Source: an uncultured Collinsella sp.
GTDB lineage: Bacteria; Actinomycetota; Coriobacteriia; Coriobacteriales; Coriobacteriaceae
Direction of reading: 5' to 3'
DNA length: 6,588 nucleotides
Assembly: GCA_934654765.1 (NCBI GenBank)
Contig: CAKUGX010000103.1
Span: 1-6,588 of the forward strand
The notes under the pieces were generated by a model. The model was not told where the DNA came from. It made no database searches and saw only the letters and a list, made by a program, of their open reading frames with translations. The translations under genes and the position numbers were made by a program. Below are positions 1 to 5,829 of the stretch, in pieces (the stretch's first letter is position 1; every line of letters begins with the position of its first letter).

Positions 1-8
1 ACTCATGG

Positions 9-45
9 AAAACCTCCCATTTCCCGATGTCCAAGAAATGGGAGG
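9..45 (-). terminator. Rho-independent terminator downstream of pckA
   Basis: Bases 13-23 (CCTCCCATTTC) pair perfectly with 35-45 (GAAATGGGAGG), giving an 11-bp stem with an 11-base loop. Read on the minus strand, the stem is followed at once by TTTT (bases 12-9), which fits an intrinsic terminator. It begins 45 bases past the pckA stop and is oriented to end the pckA transcript. The 44 bases between hold no gene; they include ACTGTCCCC (52-60), a string seen again at 2311-2319 in the repeats further right. Confidence 0.7.
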
Positions 46-89
46 CAGTTCACTGTCCCCTTTGTGGTGGTTTTGGGTCTGAAGCAACG

Positions 90-1760
90 CTAGTGTCGGA
101 GTCCCAACAAGCCGCGGCCGCGATGGCGGGCGTCAGCGTGCACCTGAGCGTGCGGACCGGCGGCCTTGACGGACTCGGGCAGGTGCGAGTACTTCTTCTC
201 GAAGTTCTCCTCGAACATGACGGCCAGGTTGTGCGCGGCCTCGTCGTAGCGAGCGGTGCTCTGCCAGTACTGGCGCGGCACCAGGATGCCGTCGGGCACA
301 CCGTGGCACGTGGTGGGAATGTCGACGTTAAAGATATCGTCGTGGACGAACTCGCTGTCCTCGATGGTGCCGTCGAGGGCGCGCGCGACCAGGGCGCGCG
401 TGTAGGCCAGCTCAATGCGATGGCCCACGCCGTAGCCGCCGCCGATCCAGCCGGTGTTGACCAGATAGACGCGGGTGCGACCGTCGGCGATGCGCTCGCC
501 GAGCATCTTAGCGTAGACCATGGGGTCGAGCGGCATAAACGGCTCGCCAAACAGCGAAGAGAACGTGGGCGTGGGCTCGGTGACGCCGACCTCGGTGCCG
601 GGGATCTTGGCCGTAAAGCCCGTCACAAAGTGATACATGGCGGCGTCGGCCGTCAGGCGTGAGATGGGCGGCAGCACGCCAAAGGCATCGCAGGTCAGGA
701 AGAGCACGACGCTTGGGGTGGTGCCCATGCCCTTGGTCCACGCGTTGGGAATGTGCTCCACAGGGTATGCCACGCGCGTGTTGTGCGTGATCGAGATGTC
801 GTCGTAGTTGGGCTTGCGGTTCTCGTCGAGCACCACGTTTTCGCATATGGCACCAAAGCGGACGGCGTTGAAGATTTCGGGCTCGTGGAACGCGTCCAGG
901 CCCTCGCATTTGGCGTAGCAGCCACCCTCGATGTTGAAGATGCCCATGTCGGACCAACCGTGCTCGTCGTCGCCGATCAGTAGGCGCGTGGGGTTGGCCG
1001 AAAGCGTGGTCTTGCCGGTGCCGGACAGGCCAAAGAACACGGCGGTCTCGTGCGTGACGGGGTCCATGCTGGCCGAGCAGTGCATGGGCAGCACGTCGTC
1101 CTCGACGGGCAGCAGGTAGTTCATAACGCTGAAGATAGACTTTTTGATCTCGCCGGAGTAGCCGGTGCCCGCGACCAGAATCACGCGTTCCTGGAAGTTG
1201 ATGACCACGGCGGCGCTGGAGTTGAGGCCCTTAATGGCGGGATCGCACTGGTAGCCGGGAGCGGCGAGCACGCAAAAGTCCGGCTCGCCGGTGCGCGCGA
1301 TTTCGCGGGCGAGCGGGCGGGCGAGCATCTGCTTAATAAAGAGTGCCTGGCTGGCACGCTCGCAGGCAACGAGCAGTCGACGCGTGTGGTTGCGGTCGGC
1401 GCCGGCCATGCCGCGGGTGACGAACACATCGCGCTCGTTGAGATAGTTGACGATACCGGCCTTGATGGTCTCGTAGCTCTCGATCGAAAGTGGTCGGTTG
1501 ACGGCGCCCCAGGCGATCTTGTCGTGCACGTCGGGCGTGTCGACGATAAAGCGGTCGTTGGGCGAACGGCCGGTGCGCTCCCCCGTCTCGATCACGAGTG
1601 CGCCATTGGATGCCATGCGGCCTTCTTCGCGGCGGACGGCGTGCTCGACGAGCTCCGCGGCGGGTAGATCGACCAGCAGACGGGGCTGATTCTCGGCGGG
1701 ATCTTCGACCAGCGTAAGACCAAAGTTGGACAAAACTTCTGCAGGGGTAACACCAGGCAT
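90..1760 (-). CDS. pckA: Phosphoenolpyruvate carboxykinase (ATP)
   Basis: This cytosolic enzyme interconverts oxaloacetate + ATP and PEP + CO2 + ADP. It is gluconeogenic in many bacteria but can run toward carboxylation with ATP gain in CO2-rich fermenters. The protein has 556 residues (the E. coli enzyme has 540). Visible family marks are the substrate-binding TGRSP (63-67, Arg65), GEIKKSIF (203-210, metal-ligand lysine), MHCSAS (226-231, metal-ligand His227), the P-loop GLSGTGKTT (244-252, Lys250), the kinase-2 motif IGDDEHGW (262-269), EGGCYAK (278-284), NTRVAYP (327-333) and TEPTPTF (394-400). All expected catalytic residues appear intact. I chose the ATG at 1758-1760 because AAAGGAGG (1772-1765) precedes it by four bases and the protein then starts where the family does. 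The frame is open upstream to 1874, but that stretch covers the promoter region. After AAGP (533-536), where E. coli PckA is nearly finished, there is a 20-residue basic tail rich in His and Arg. Confidence 0.97.
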   Translation of the reverse strand: MPGVTPAEVLSNFGLTLVEDPAENQPRLLVDLPAAELVEHAVRREEGRMASNGALVIETGERTGRSPNDRFIVDTPDVHDKIAWGAVNRPLSIESYETIKAGIVNYLNERDVFVTRGMAGADRNHTRRLLVACERASQALFIKQMLARPLAREIARTGEPDFCVLAAPGYQCDPAIKGLNSSAAVVINFQERVILVAGTGYSGEIKKSIFSVMNYLLPVEDDVLPMHCSASMDPVTHETAVFFGLSGTGKTTLSANPTRLLIGDDEHGWSDMGIFNIEGGCYAKCEGLDAFHEPEIFNAVRFGAICENVVLDENRKPNYDDISITHNTRVAYPVEHIPNAWTKGMGTTPSVVLFLTCDAFGVLPPISRLTADAAMYHFVTGFTAKIPGTEVGVTEPTPTFSSLFGEPFMPLDPMVYAKMLGERIADGRTRVYLVNTGWIGGGYGVGHRIELAYTRALVARALDGTIEDSEFVHDDIFNVDIPTTCHGVPDGILVPRQYWQSTARYDEAAHNLAVMFEENFEKKYSHLPESVKAAGPHAQVHADARHRGRGLLGLRH

Positions 1761-1801
1761 GGGGCCTCCTTTAAAAGCGCGACACGTGGACGCGGCGCGC
1801 A

Positions 1802-1817
1802 CTTTACTCACGTAAAG
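1802..1817. promoter_or_regulatory. Operator-like dyad CTTTAC-N4-GTAAAG upstream of pckA
   Basis: Two perfect 6-base arms separated by TCAC lie 42-57 bases upstream of the pckA start codon. The layout (short arms, four-base spacer) resembles sites bound by CRP/FNR-type dimers, but the sequence is not a recognised consensus. Its centre lies 33 bases, about three helical turns, from the centre of the palindrome at 1835-1850. A regulatory role is inferred from symmetry and position only. Confidence 0.35.
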
Positions 1818-1838
1818 CCCGTTGTACCCGATATGCAA
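1811..1838 (-). promoter_or_regulatory. Possible pckA promoter
   Basis: On the minus strand TTGCAT (1838-1833) and TTTACG (1816-1811) are spaced by 16 bases and could be weak -35 and -10 elements. They would give a leader of roughly 45 bases. Both match consensus poorly. The attraction of this reading is that the -35 would overlap the palindrome at 1835-1850 and the -10 would overlap the dyad at 1802-1817, a normal arrangement for repressor control. TACAAC (1826-1821) is an alternative -10 but has no suitable -35. Confidence 0.25.
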
Positions 1839-1850
1839 AAACGTTTTTGC
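1835..1850. promoter_or_regulatory. Perfect 16-base palindrome upstream of pckA, possible LacI-type operator
   Basis: GCAAAAACGTTTTTGC is its own reverse complement and is centred on CG. It lies 75-90 bases upstream of the pckA start. Even palindromes with a central CG and flanking A/T runs are typical of LacI-family repressor sites (PurR and CcpA-like sites share the layout). A carbon-source repressor would suit a gluconeogenic gene. The regulator is not in this window, so the assignment is inference. Confidence 0.4.
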
Positions 1851-1897
1851 GGCAACGGCGAAGCGCCCGCCCAACGGTCAAAAATCGCAGGCAAGCG

Positions 1898-1951
1898 GCC
1901 TAGTCATTGAGGACGTTTTTAAACGACTAATCGTTGGGGACATTCTTGAAC
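1898..1951 (+). repeat. Two tandem 27-base REP-like units (left block)
   Basis: Unit A (1898-1924) and unit B (1925-1951) abut head to tail and match at 20 of 27 positions. They share a core of the form TTGRGGACRTTYTTRAAC. An inverted full unit at 2331-2357 matches unit A at 23 of 27 and unit B at 22 of 27. Differences are spread along the unit, as expected for old copies of an interspersed repeat. No protein can be read convincingly across them. The short, tandem and inverted layout resembles REP/BIME-type palindromic repeats. Confidence 0.65.
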
Positions 1952-1975
1952 AGGCAACAACCAAGGACCGTCCCC
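1936..1975. repeat. Hairpin within and beside the left REP-like block
   Basis: GGGGAC (1936-1941) pairs with GTCCCC (1970-1975). After a small bulge, TTCTTG (1943-1948) pairs with CAAGGA (1962-1967), with one G-U pair. The loop has 13 bases. There is no T-run on either side, so a terminator is unlikely. The fold uses the right half of repeat unit B plus following sequence and probably belongs to the repeat. Confidence 0.45.
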
Positions 1976-2018
1976 GGATGCCGGCACAGGACCGTTTTCG
2001 TAGATTCTCTGAAGGGCT

Positions 2019-2248
2019 GTGGCCAAAAAATGGCAAATATGAGTACTGTTACCGTTGCGGATACATTTATTTTGTTTATAAAAGAAGCCCTTGATGGAAT
2101 TTATTCACATCAAGGGCTTCTTTTATTGAACATTTGGAGAGATACAACAGCATATCCACTCGATAGATACGTCAGATAGTCTTTAAAATGGCCAAAATTG
2201 CTGCTACTGAAAAGGTATCAGTACTCATATTTGACGATTTTTGGTCAC
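2019..2248. repeat. 230-base MITE-like element with 35-base imperfect terminal inverted repeats
   Basis: The left arm 2019-2053 and the reverse complement of the right arm 2214-2248 agree at 30 of 35 positions, including the unbroken 15-base block CAAATATGAGTACTG (2034-2048). The interior is clearly more A+T-rich than the flanking genes and contains a 19-bp terminator-like hairpin but no convincing ORF. Size, inverted ends and lack of coding capacity fit a miniature inverted-repeat element. I could not find a clean target-site duplication. It could instead be a vertically inherited structured intergenic repeat. Confidence 0.55.
2078..2126. terminator. Strong bidirectional terminator hairpin, probably ending the lactate permease transcript
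   Basis: Bases 2078-2096 and 2108-2126 form a perfect 19-bp stem with an 11-base loop. The stem core is GAAGCCCTTGATG and the stem is closed by A-rich and T-rich ends, so each strand shows GGGCTTCTTTTA at its 3' side. That gives a usable T-run in both directions. It lies 230 bases past the permease stop and about 320 bases upstream of pckA, so it should insulate the two minus-strand genes. It sits inside the inverted-repeat element 2019-2248 and may be part of that element. Confidence 0.7.
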
Positions 2249-2310
2249 GACTCTTTATAGACACCCTGCACGGCGGCGCGAAACAGCCTCCAGCGGCAAG
2301 CAATCCGAAG

Positions 2311-2357
2311 ACTGTCCCCAGTAACTAGCCGTTTAAGAACGTCCCCAATGACTAGTT
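2311..2357 (-). repeat. REP-like units, inverted block overlapping the lactate permease stop
   Basis: Read on the minus strand, a full 27-base unit (2357-2331) is followed directly by a partial unit (2330-2311). The full unit agrees with left units A and B at 23 and 22 of 27. The partial unit agrees with the full one at about 16 of 20. The same 27-base period as the left block is kept, in opposite orientation. The first bases of the full unit contribute two bases of the permease TAA stop codon. Bases 2249-2310 between this block and the inner element show nothing I can interpret. Confidence 0.6.
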
Positions 2358-3927
2358 ATAGCGGCAGGCCTTGGCCGAGCATGGCGATGGCGCTCATGAG
2401 GACCAGCATGCCAGCAGCGTAGGGCAGCACCGCGCCCAGGAGCTCGGCGTCCTTTCCGCGCACGTGCACGGCGGCAAGGCCAATCGCGAGCGTCTGCGGA
2501 GAGATCATCTTACCGGCGGCGACACCCAGGGCGTTCAGCGCGACCATCCAGTAGTCGCTCACGCCCAGCGCAGCGGCAGCCTGGCTCTGGATGGGACCAA
2601 ACAGCATGCCCGAGGACGTGCCCGAGCCGGTCACAAACGCACCGACCGCACCAATCCACGGAGCCAGAATCGGGTACAGACCGCCGGCGACCGCAATGCA
2701 AAACGAGCTGATCGACGAAATCATGCCGGCATAGCCCATCACCTTGGCGCAACCCAGCACCGAAAGCATGGTAATGACCGTCGGCATCATCTGCTTGACG
2801 GTCGTGACCAGCACCTCGCCCATCAAGCGCGGCGATGCGCCCTGAATGGCACCGCCGACAAACGCCGCCAGGAAAATCCAGACGCCCGGCGTGTTGATCC
2901 ACGAAAACGTAAGTGTACCGGGGTTCTCGCCGCAATACACCTGCACGTGACTCGCAAACGGCGCGAGCGCGGCATGTACAGCGGGCACCAGATTTGACGT
3001 GCCCAGCAGCAACGCAAAAATCAGGATGAAGCACGACCAGGCCGAAAGCGCTGACTCAACGGTGAGCCGCTCGCCGGCCTCGATATTCATGTGGAAGCGC
3101 GCGTCCAAATGCCCCGACTTCTCGGCGCGCATGGCAAGCGCGGCGGTCAGCGCGAGCGACACGATGGAGCCCACAACCACGGCAAGCTCGGGGCCCACAA
3201 ACATGGCGACGACCAGGGCCGCACCTACAAAGGACACACCGGAAAGCAGTGCCACGCCGGCAACGCCGCGCAGACGCTCGCTTACGCTCGCAACATTGCC
3301 CTGATCGTCGGCCGCACGACCCGCAACCAGCACAATGAGCAGCGGCATCACCACAAAGAACGGCGCGAGCTGCACCAGCTGAACGGTCGCCAGGTGCAGG
3401 GGATCCAGACCCACCAGATCGGCAACGGACACCGTGGGGATGCCGATGGAGCCGTAGGGCGTGGGCACGCCGTTGGCCAGCAGGCAGATCAACACGGCGG
3501 GCACAGCCTCAAAACCCAGGCCCGCGAGCATGCCGGCGGGAATGGCAACAGCGGTACCAAAACCGGCCATGCCCTCCATAAAGCCGCCGAAGCACCAGGC
3601 CACGAGCAGCGCCAGCAGCCGGCGGTCGCTGCTGATGGAGGTAATCATGCTGCCGATCACGTCCATGGCGCCCGTACGCACGCACAGGTTATACGTGAAC
3701 ACCGCGGCGATAATCACCAACACGATGGGCCACAGGGCCATCAAAAAGCCCTCGAGCGAGGCAGTCGCGATCTGCACCACCGGCAGATGCCACCATGCGA
3801 AGGCGAGCACACACGAAAGGGCGAACGAGCCCATAGCGGCCTTCCAAGCTGGCCATTTAAAGCACAGCAGCATCACGACAAGCCAAATGATCGGCACAAG
3901 AGCCAGCAAAAATGCGGCGACGTCCAT
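2356..3927 (-). CDS. lctP: L-lactate permease (LctP family)
   Basis: This is an integral cytoplasmic-membrane transporter of the lactate permease family (TC 2.A.14). Characterised members import L-lactate, D-lactate or glycolate with protons. The 523-residue length is close to E. coli LldP (551). It is hydrophobic throughout, with about twelve or more membrane segments. Family blocks are visible at 115-134 (GFMEGMAGFGTAVAIPAGML), 151-164 (ANGVPTPYGSIGIP), 434-447 (GSGTSSGMLFGPIQ) and 465-483 (ending GKMISPQTLAIG). A polar loop at about 203-220 carries charged residues. I chose the ATG at 3925-3927 because AAGGAG (3942-3937) precedes it by nine bases and the next residues form the first membrane helix; an upstream in-frame start at 3972 would run through the ribosome-binding site. 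No lactate dehydrogenase or utilisation genes are adjacent, so substrate is set by family only. The gene diverges from the flippase and its 3' end overlaps a repeat. Confidence 0.93.
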   Translation of the reverse strand: MDVAAFLLALVPIIWLVVMLLCFKWPAWKAAMGSFALSCVLAFAWWHLPVVQIATASLEGFLMALWPIVLVIIAAVFTYNLCVRTGAMDVIGSMITSISSDRRLLALLVAWCFGGFMEGMAGFGTAVAIPAGMLAGLGFEAVPAVLICLLANGVPTPYGSIGIPTVSVADLVGLDPLHLATVQLVQLAPFFVVMPLLIVLVAGRAADDQGNVASVSERLRGVAGVALLSGVSFVGAALVVAMFVGPELAVVVGSIVSLALTAALAMRAEKSGHLDARFHMNIEAGERLTVESALSAWSCFILIFALLLGTSNLVPAVHAALAPFASHVQVYCGENPGTLTFSWINTPGVWIFLAAFVGGAIQGASPRLMGEVLVTTVKQMMPTVITMLSVLGCAKVMGYAGMISSISSFCIAVAGGLYPILAPWIGAVGAFVTGSGTSSGMLFGPIQSQAAAALGVSDYWMVALNALGVAAGKMISPQTLAIGLAAVHVRGKDAELLGAVLPYAAGMLVLMSAIAMLGQGLPL

Positions 3928-3983
3928 AGGTAAGAACTCCTTGGTACCGCGCGGGCGGCATCGGGGGGTCACAAAACCTCAAC

Positions 3984-4012
3984 AGAATACCGCACGTTTA
4001 CCGACAAATTAC
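3984..4012 (-). promoter_or_regulatory. Possible lactate permease promoter
   Basis: TATTCT (3989-3984 on the minus strand) is a fair -10 element. Seventeen bases upstream is GTAATT (4012-4007), a poor -35. Transcription would begin near 3977, with a leader of about 50 bases. The weak -35 would suit an activated promoter; the palindrome at 4031-4047 lies just upstream, where an activator could sit. Confidence 0.3.
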
Positions 4013-4030
4013 CGCCGCCCGCCGAAATTA

Positions 4031-4047
4031 TTGAACAACCTGTTCAA
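4031..4047. promoter_or_regulatory. Perfect 17-base palindrome in the lctP/flippase divergent region
   Basis: TTGAACA-ACC-TGTTCAA has two perfect 7-base arms around a 3-base spacer. It is centred 112 bases upstream of the permease start and about 34 bases upstream of the TATACT box of the flippase, so a bound dimer could affect either promoter. The spacing (GAAC-N5-GTTC) differs from the LexA box of Gram-positives (GAAC-N4-GTTC). The N3-centred layout resembles GntR/FadR-type operators such as those of lactate-responsive LldR, but the bases differ. No regulator gene is present here. Confidence 0.45.
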
Positions 4048-4072
4048 AAACACGAGTCGATACCACCGCGGC

Positions 4073-4078
4073 TATACT
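4073..4078 (+). promoter_or_regulatory. Likely -10 element of the flippase gene
   Basis: TATACT matches the sigma-70 -10 consensus at five of six bases and lies 28 bases before the TTG start, leaving a leader of about 20 bases. No good -35 is found at 15-19 bases upstream (ACACGA at 17), so the promoter is probably weak or factor-dependent. Confidence 0.4.
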
Positions 4079-4105
4079 AGAGCGCAGCAATAGAAAGGAA
4101 TCGCC

Positions 4106-5680
4106 TTGAGCATCACGCCCATCGATAGCATTCGCCGCGCCATCGCCCGCCGCAACGGCGTCACCGACCCCACCGTATCGGGCGGGGCGCACGGGCAGGG
4201 CGGACGCATCGAGAACGGCCTCTTCCCTGCCTCGCACACTGCCGAGGAACTCGCACGCATCCAAGAGCTGAGTCAGCGCAACGCCGGCGGGCCCGATAGC
4301 AGCCAAGCCACACGTCGCCGGCGCGAACGCGATCGGGAGCCCGGCCCCGTCCGCCGCATGGTCAACGCTTGGTGGAACCGCCTGCTCGCAGCCGTCTACG
4401 GCGGCGGCTTCTCCATGCAGGAAGCGGAATACGAGGAGCACGCCACCCGTCGCGACTACCTTTGGAATACCCTGGGCACCGCCGTATGGGGCATAGCGTT
4501 TCCGCTGCTCACCATCGTGTCGACGCAGCTCGTAGGCGCCGAGGAGGCCGGCAAGTTCTCCATCGCCTTTGTCACCGGCACGCTCATCATGATCGCGTGC
4601 AACTACGGCGTGCGCAATTTCCAGGTCTCGGACATCGACGAAAAGACATCCTTTGCCTCCTACCAGCTCAACCGCTGGATCTGCGGAGCGCTCGCGCTGG
4701 CATGCGGCCTGGTATACAGCAGCGCCCGCGGCTACGATGCGCAGATGGCCACGATCGGCCTGGGCGTCTACCTCTATAAGGTGATCGACGGCATCGCCGA
4801 CGTGTACGAGGGCCGCCTGCAGCAGGCCGACAAGCTCTATTTGGCCGGCATGAGTCAAACGCTGCGCTCCGCCGGCGTCATCGCGGTCTTTAGCGTGGCC
4901 CTGCTCCTCACGCGCAGCATGCCCATCGCGGCCATGGCCATGGGTGTTACCGCGATTGCCTCGCTTGTGCTGGTCACCGCCCCGCTCGCCCTGCTCGAGA
5001 CCGAAAAATCGCGTCGCGTGAGCCTGCGCGAAGTCGGCCACCTCTTTGCGCAGTGCGCCCCGCTCTTTGGCGCGCTCTTTTTGTTCAACCTTATCGAGAG
5101 CATGCCAAAATTTGTGATGGAGGGCACGCTGGCCTACAAGTATCAGCTGTACTTTAATGCCCTGTTCTTTCCGGCGCAGGCTATTTTGTTGAGCATTGGA
5201 TTTATCTATAAACCGCAGCTCCTGCGTCTGTCGAGCATTTGGGCGAATCCGCGCAAGCGTCGCCGCTTTGACCTGATCATTATTGCCGTTATGGCGCTGA
5301 TCGTGGCCATCACCGGCGTGTGCGCCGCATTTATGGCAGGTCCCGGTATTCCCCTCATGAGCTTTATGTACGGCCTCAGCTTTGAGCGCTACCGTACGCT
5401 GGCGCTGTTGATGGTCGTCGCCGGCGGCGTCACCGCGGCCATCGACTTTATCTACGCCATCATCACGGTGCTGCGCCATGCCGGCGACGTCACCAAAATC
5501 TACCTGATCTGCTTCGCCGTAAGCGTGGTGCTGCCGGTGATCCTGATCAACCTGCTGGGTCTGATGGGCGCCGTGGTGAGCTACCTAGCCATCATGGCGC
5601 TACTCCTGGTTCTGCTGATTATCGAATACGCCCACATCCGCCAACGCATCGAACGCGACCGCAACCCCTACGGCGCCTAA
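4106..5680 (+). CDS. Wzx/MATE-like polysaccharide flippase (lipopolysaccharide biosynthesis protein family)
   Basis: This is a 524-residue membrane protein of the MOP exporter superfamily, whose Wzx-like members flip lipid-linked sugars across the cytoplasmic membrane for surface polysaccharides or teichoic acids. The sugar carried cannot be told. I see about twelve hydrophobic segments between residues 121 and 507. The first block (NTLGTAVWGI, then GAEEAGKFSIAF at 144-155 and GVRNFQVSDID at 168-178) is typical of the family: two helices, then an Arg-bearing loop. Residues 1-115 form a long hydrophilic, Arg-rich leader (RRRRERDRE near 70-78) with no helix, presumably cytoplasmic; many family members begin almost directly with the first helix. 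The start is TTG at 4106, preceded at six bases by GAAAGGA (4093-4099). Met84 is an internal alternative but lacks a ribosome-binding site. No glycosyltransferase, polymerase or ligase gene lies beside it, so it appears monocistronic. Confidence 0.8.
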   Translation: MSITPIDSIRRAIARRNGVTDPTVSGGAHGQGGRIENGLFPASHTAEELARIQELSQRNAGGPDSSQATRRRRERDREPGPVRRMVNAWWNRLLAAVYGGGFSMQEAEYEEHATRRDYLWNTLGTAVWGIAFPLLTIVSTQLVGAEEAGKFSIAFVTGTLIMIACNYGVRNFQVSDIDEKTSFASYQLNRWICGALALACGLVYSSARGYDAQMATIGLGVYLYKVIDGIADVYEGRLQQADKLYLAGMSQTLRSAGVIAVFSVALLLTRSMPIAAMAMGVTAIASLVLVTAPLALLETEKSRRVSLREVGHLFAQCAPLFGALFLFNLIESMPKFVMEGTLAYKYQLYFNALFFPAQAILLSIGFIYKPQLLRLSSIWANPRKRRRFDLIIIAVMALIVAITGVCAAFMAGPGIPLMSFMYGLSFERYRTLALLMVVAGGVTAAIDFIYAIITVLRHAGDVTKIYLICFAVSVVLPVILINLLGLMGAVVSYLAIMALLLVLLIIEYAHIRQRIERDRNPYGA

Positions 5681-5733
5681 TTCGAATCAATTTGAAGAAA
5701 AGAAACGTCGATGTTTAGGCACCGACAGTGAGC

Positions 5734-5829
5734 AGTCTCGAAGTGCCCCAGGTTGGCGCGAAACGAGGGCGAAGCGTACCTGAAAGGTACGTGAGCCCGA
5801 AGCTGAACGCCAAGATGGGGCGCCAGACT
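5734..5829. other. Long multiply paired intergenic element (possible structured RNA or large REP)
   Basis: Five helices nest in order around one axis: AGTCT 5734-5738 with AGACT 5825-5829; GCCCCA 5745-5750 with TGGGGC 5816-5821; TTGGCG 5753-5758 with CGCCAA 5808-5813; GGGC 5767-5770 with GCCC 5795-5798; and CGTACCT 5775-5781 with AGGTACG 5785-5791, closed by GAA. Internal loops are purine-rich, with GAAG opposite TGA and CGAAACGA opposite GAAGCTGAA. An outer CGAC (5723-5726) can also pair with GTCG (5840-5843). It lies between two converging genes. It could be a 3'-UTR stability or termination element, an unannotated small RNA, or a large palindromic repeat. I do not recognise it as 5S, SRP, 6S, tmRNA or RNase P RNA. 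Confidence 0.5.

Noticed and set aside
27..662. 211-residue plus-strand open frame opposite pckA, and a similar one at 1050-1667
   Set aside because: Both lie wholly or largely antisense to conserved PckA coding sequence and resemble no family. The first also starts inside the terminator hairpin.
1761..1874. Upstream in-frame extension of pckA by 38 residues
   Set aside because: It would bypass the strong ribosome-binding site next to ATG 1760 and translate the promoter-like dyads. The extra residues have no counterpart in the family.
1822..2179. Two small plus-strand open frames (90 and 81 residues) in the intergenic repeats
   Set aside because: They run through the REP-like units, the inverted-repeat arm and into the hairpin. 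The translations are an arbitrary reading of repeat DNA with no good ribosome-binding site.
1898..2357. CRISPR array
   Set aside because: The 27-base units abut without unique spacers, diverge by several bases, and occur in opposite orientations; no cas gene is present.
3091..3933. 280-residue plus-strand open frame opposite the lactate permease
   Set aside because: Its composition (very rich in Gly, His, Gln, Arg, Asn) is typical of the antisense of a hydrophobic membrane gene, and the permease on the other strand has family motifs throughout.
4031..4047. LexA (SOS) box
   Set aside because: The arms GAAC and GTTC are five bases apart, not the four of the Gram-positive LexA box, and neither neighbour is a DNA-damage gene.
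4028..5479. 483-residue open frame antisense to the flippase
   Set aside because: It covers the flippase almost completely, reads as low-complexity Gly/Ala/His/Arg-rich sequence without a family motif, and has no credible start signal. It is a G+C-rich codon shadow of a clearly recognisable membrane protein.
5734..5829. 5S rRNA or SRP RNA
   Set aside because: The apical region lacks the conserved 5S loop sequences and the SRP tetraloop and asymmetric-loop motifs. The helix order does not match either RNA.
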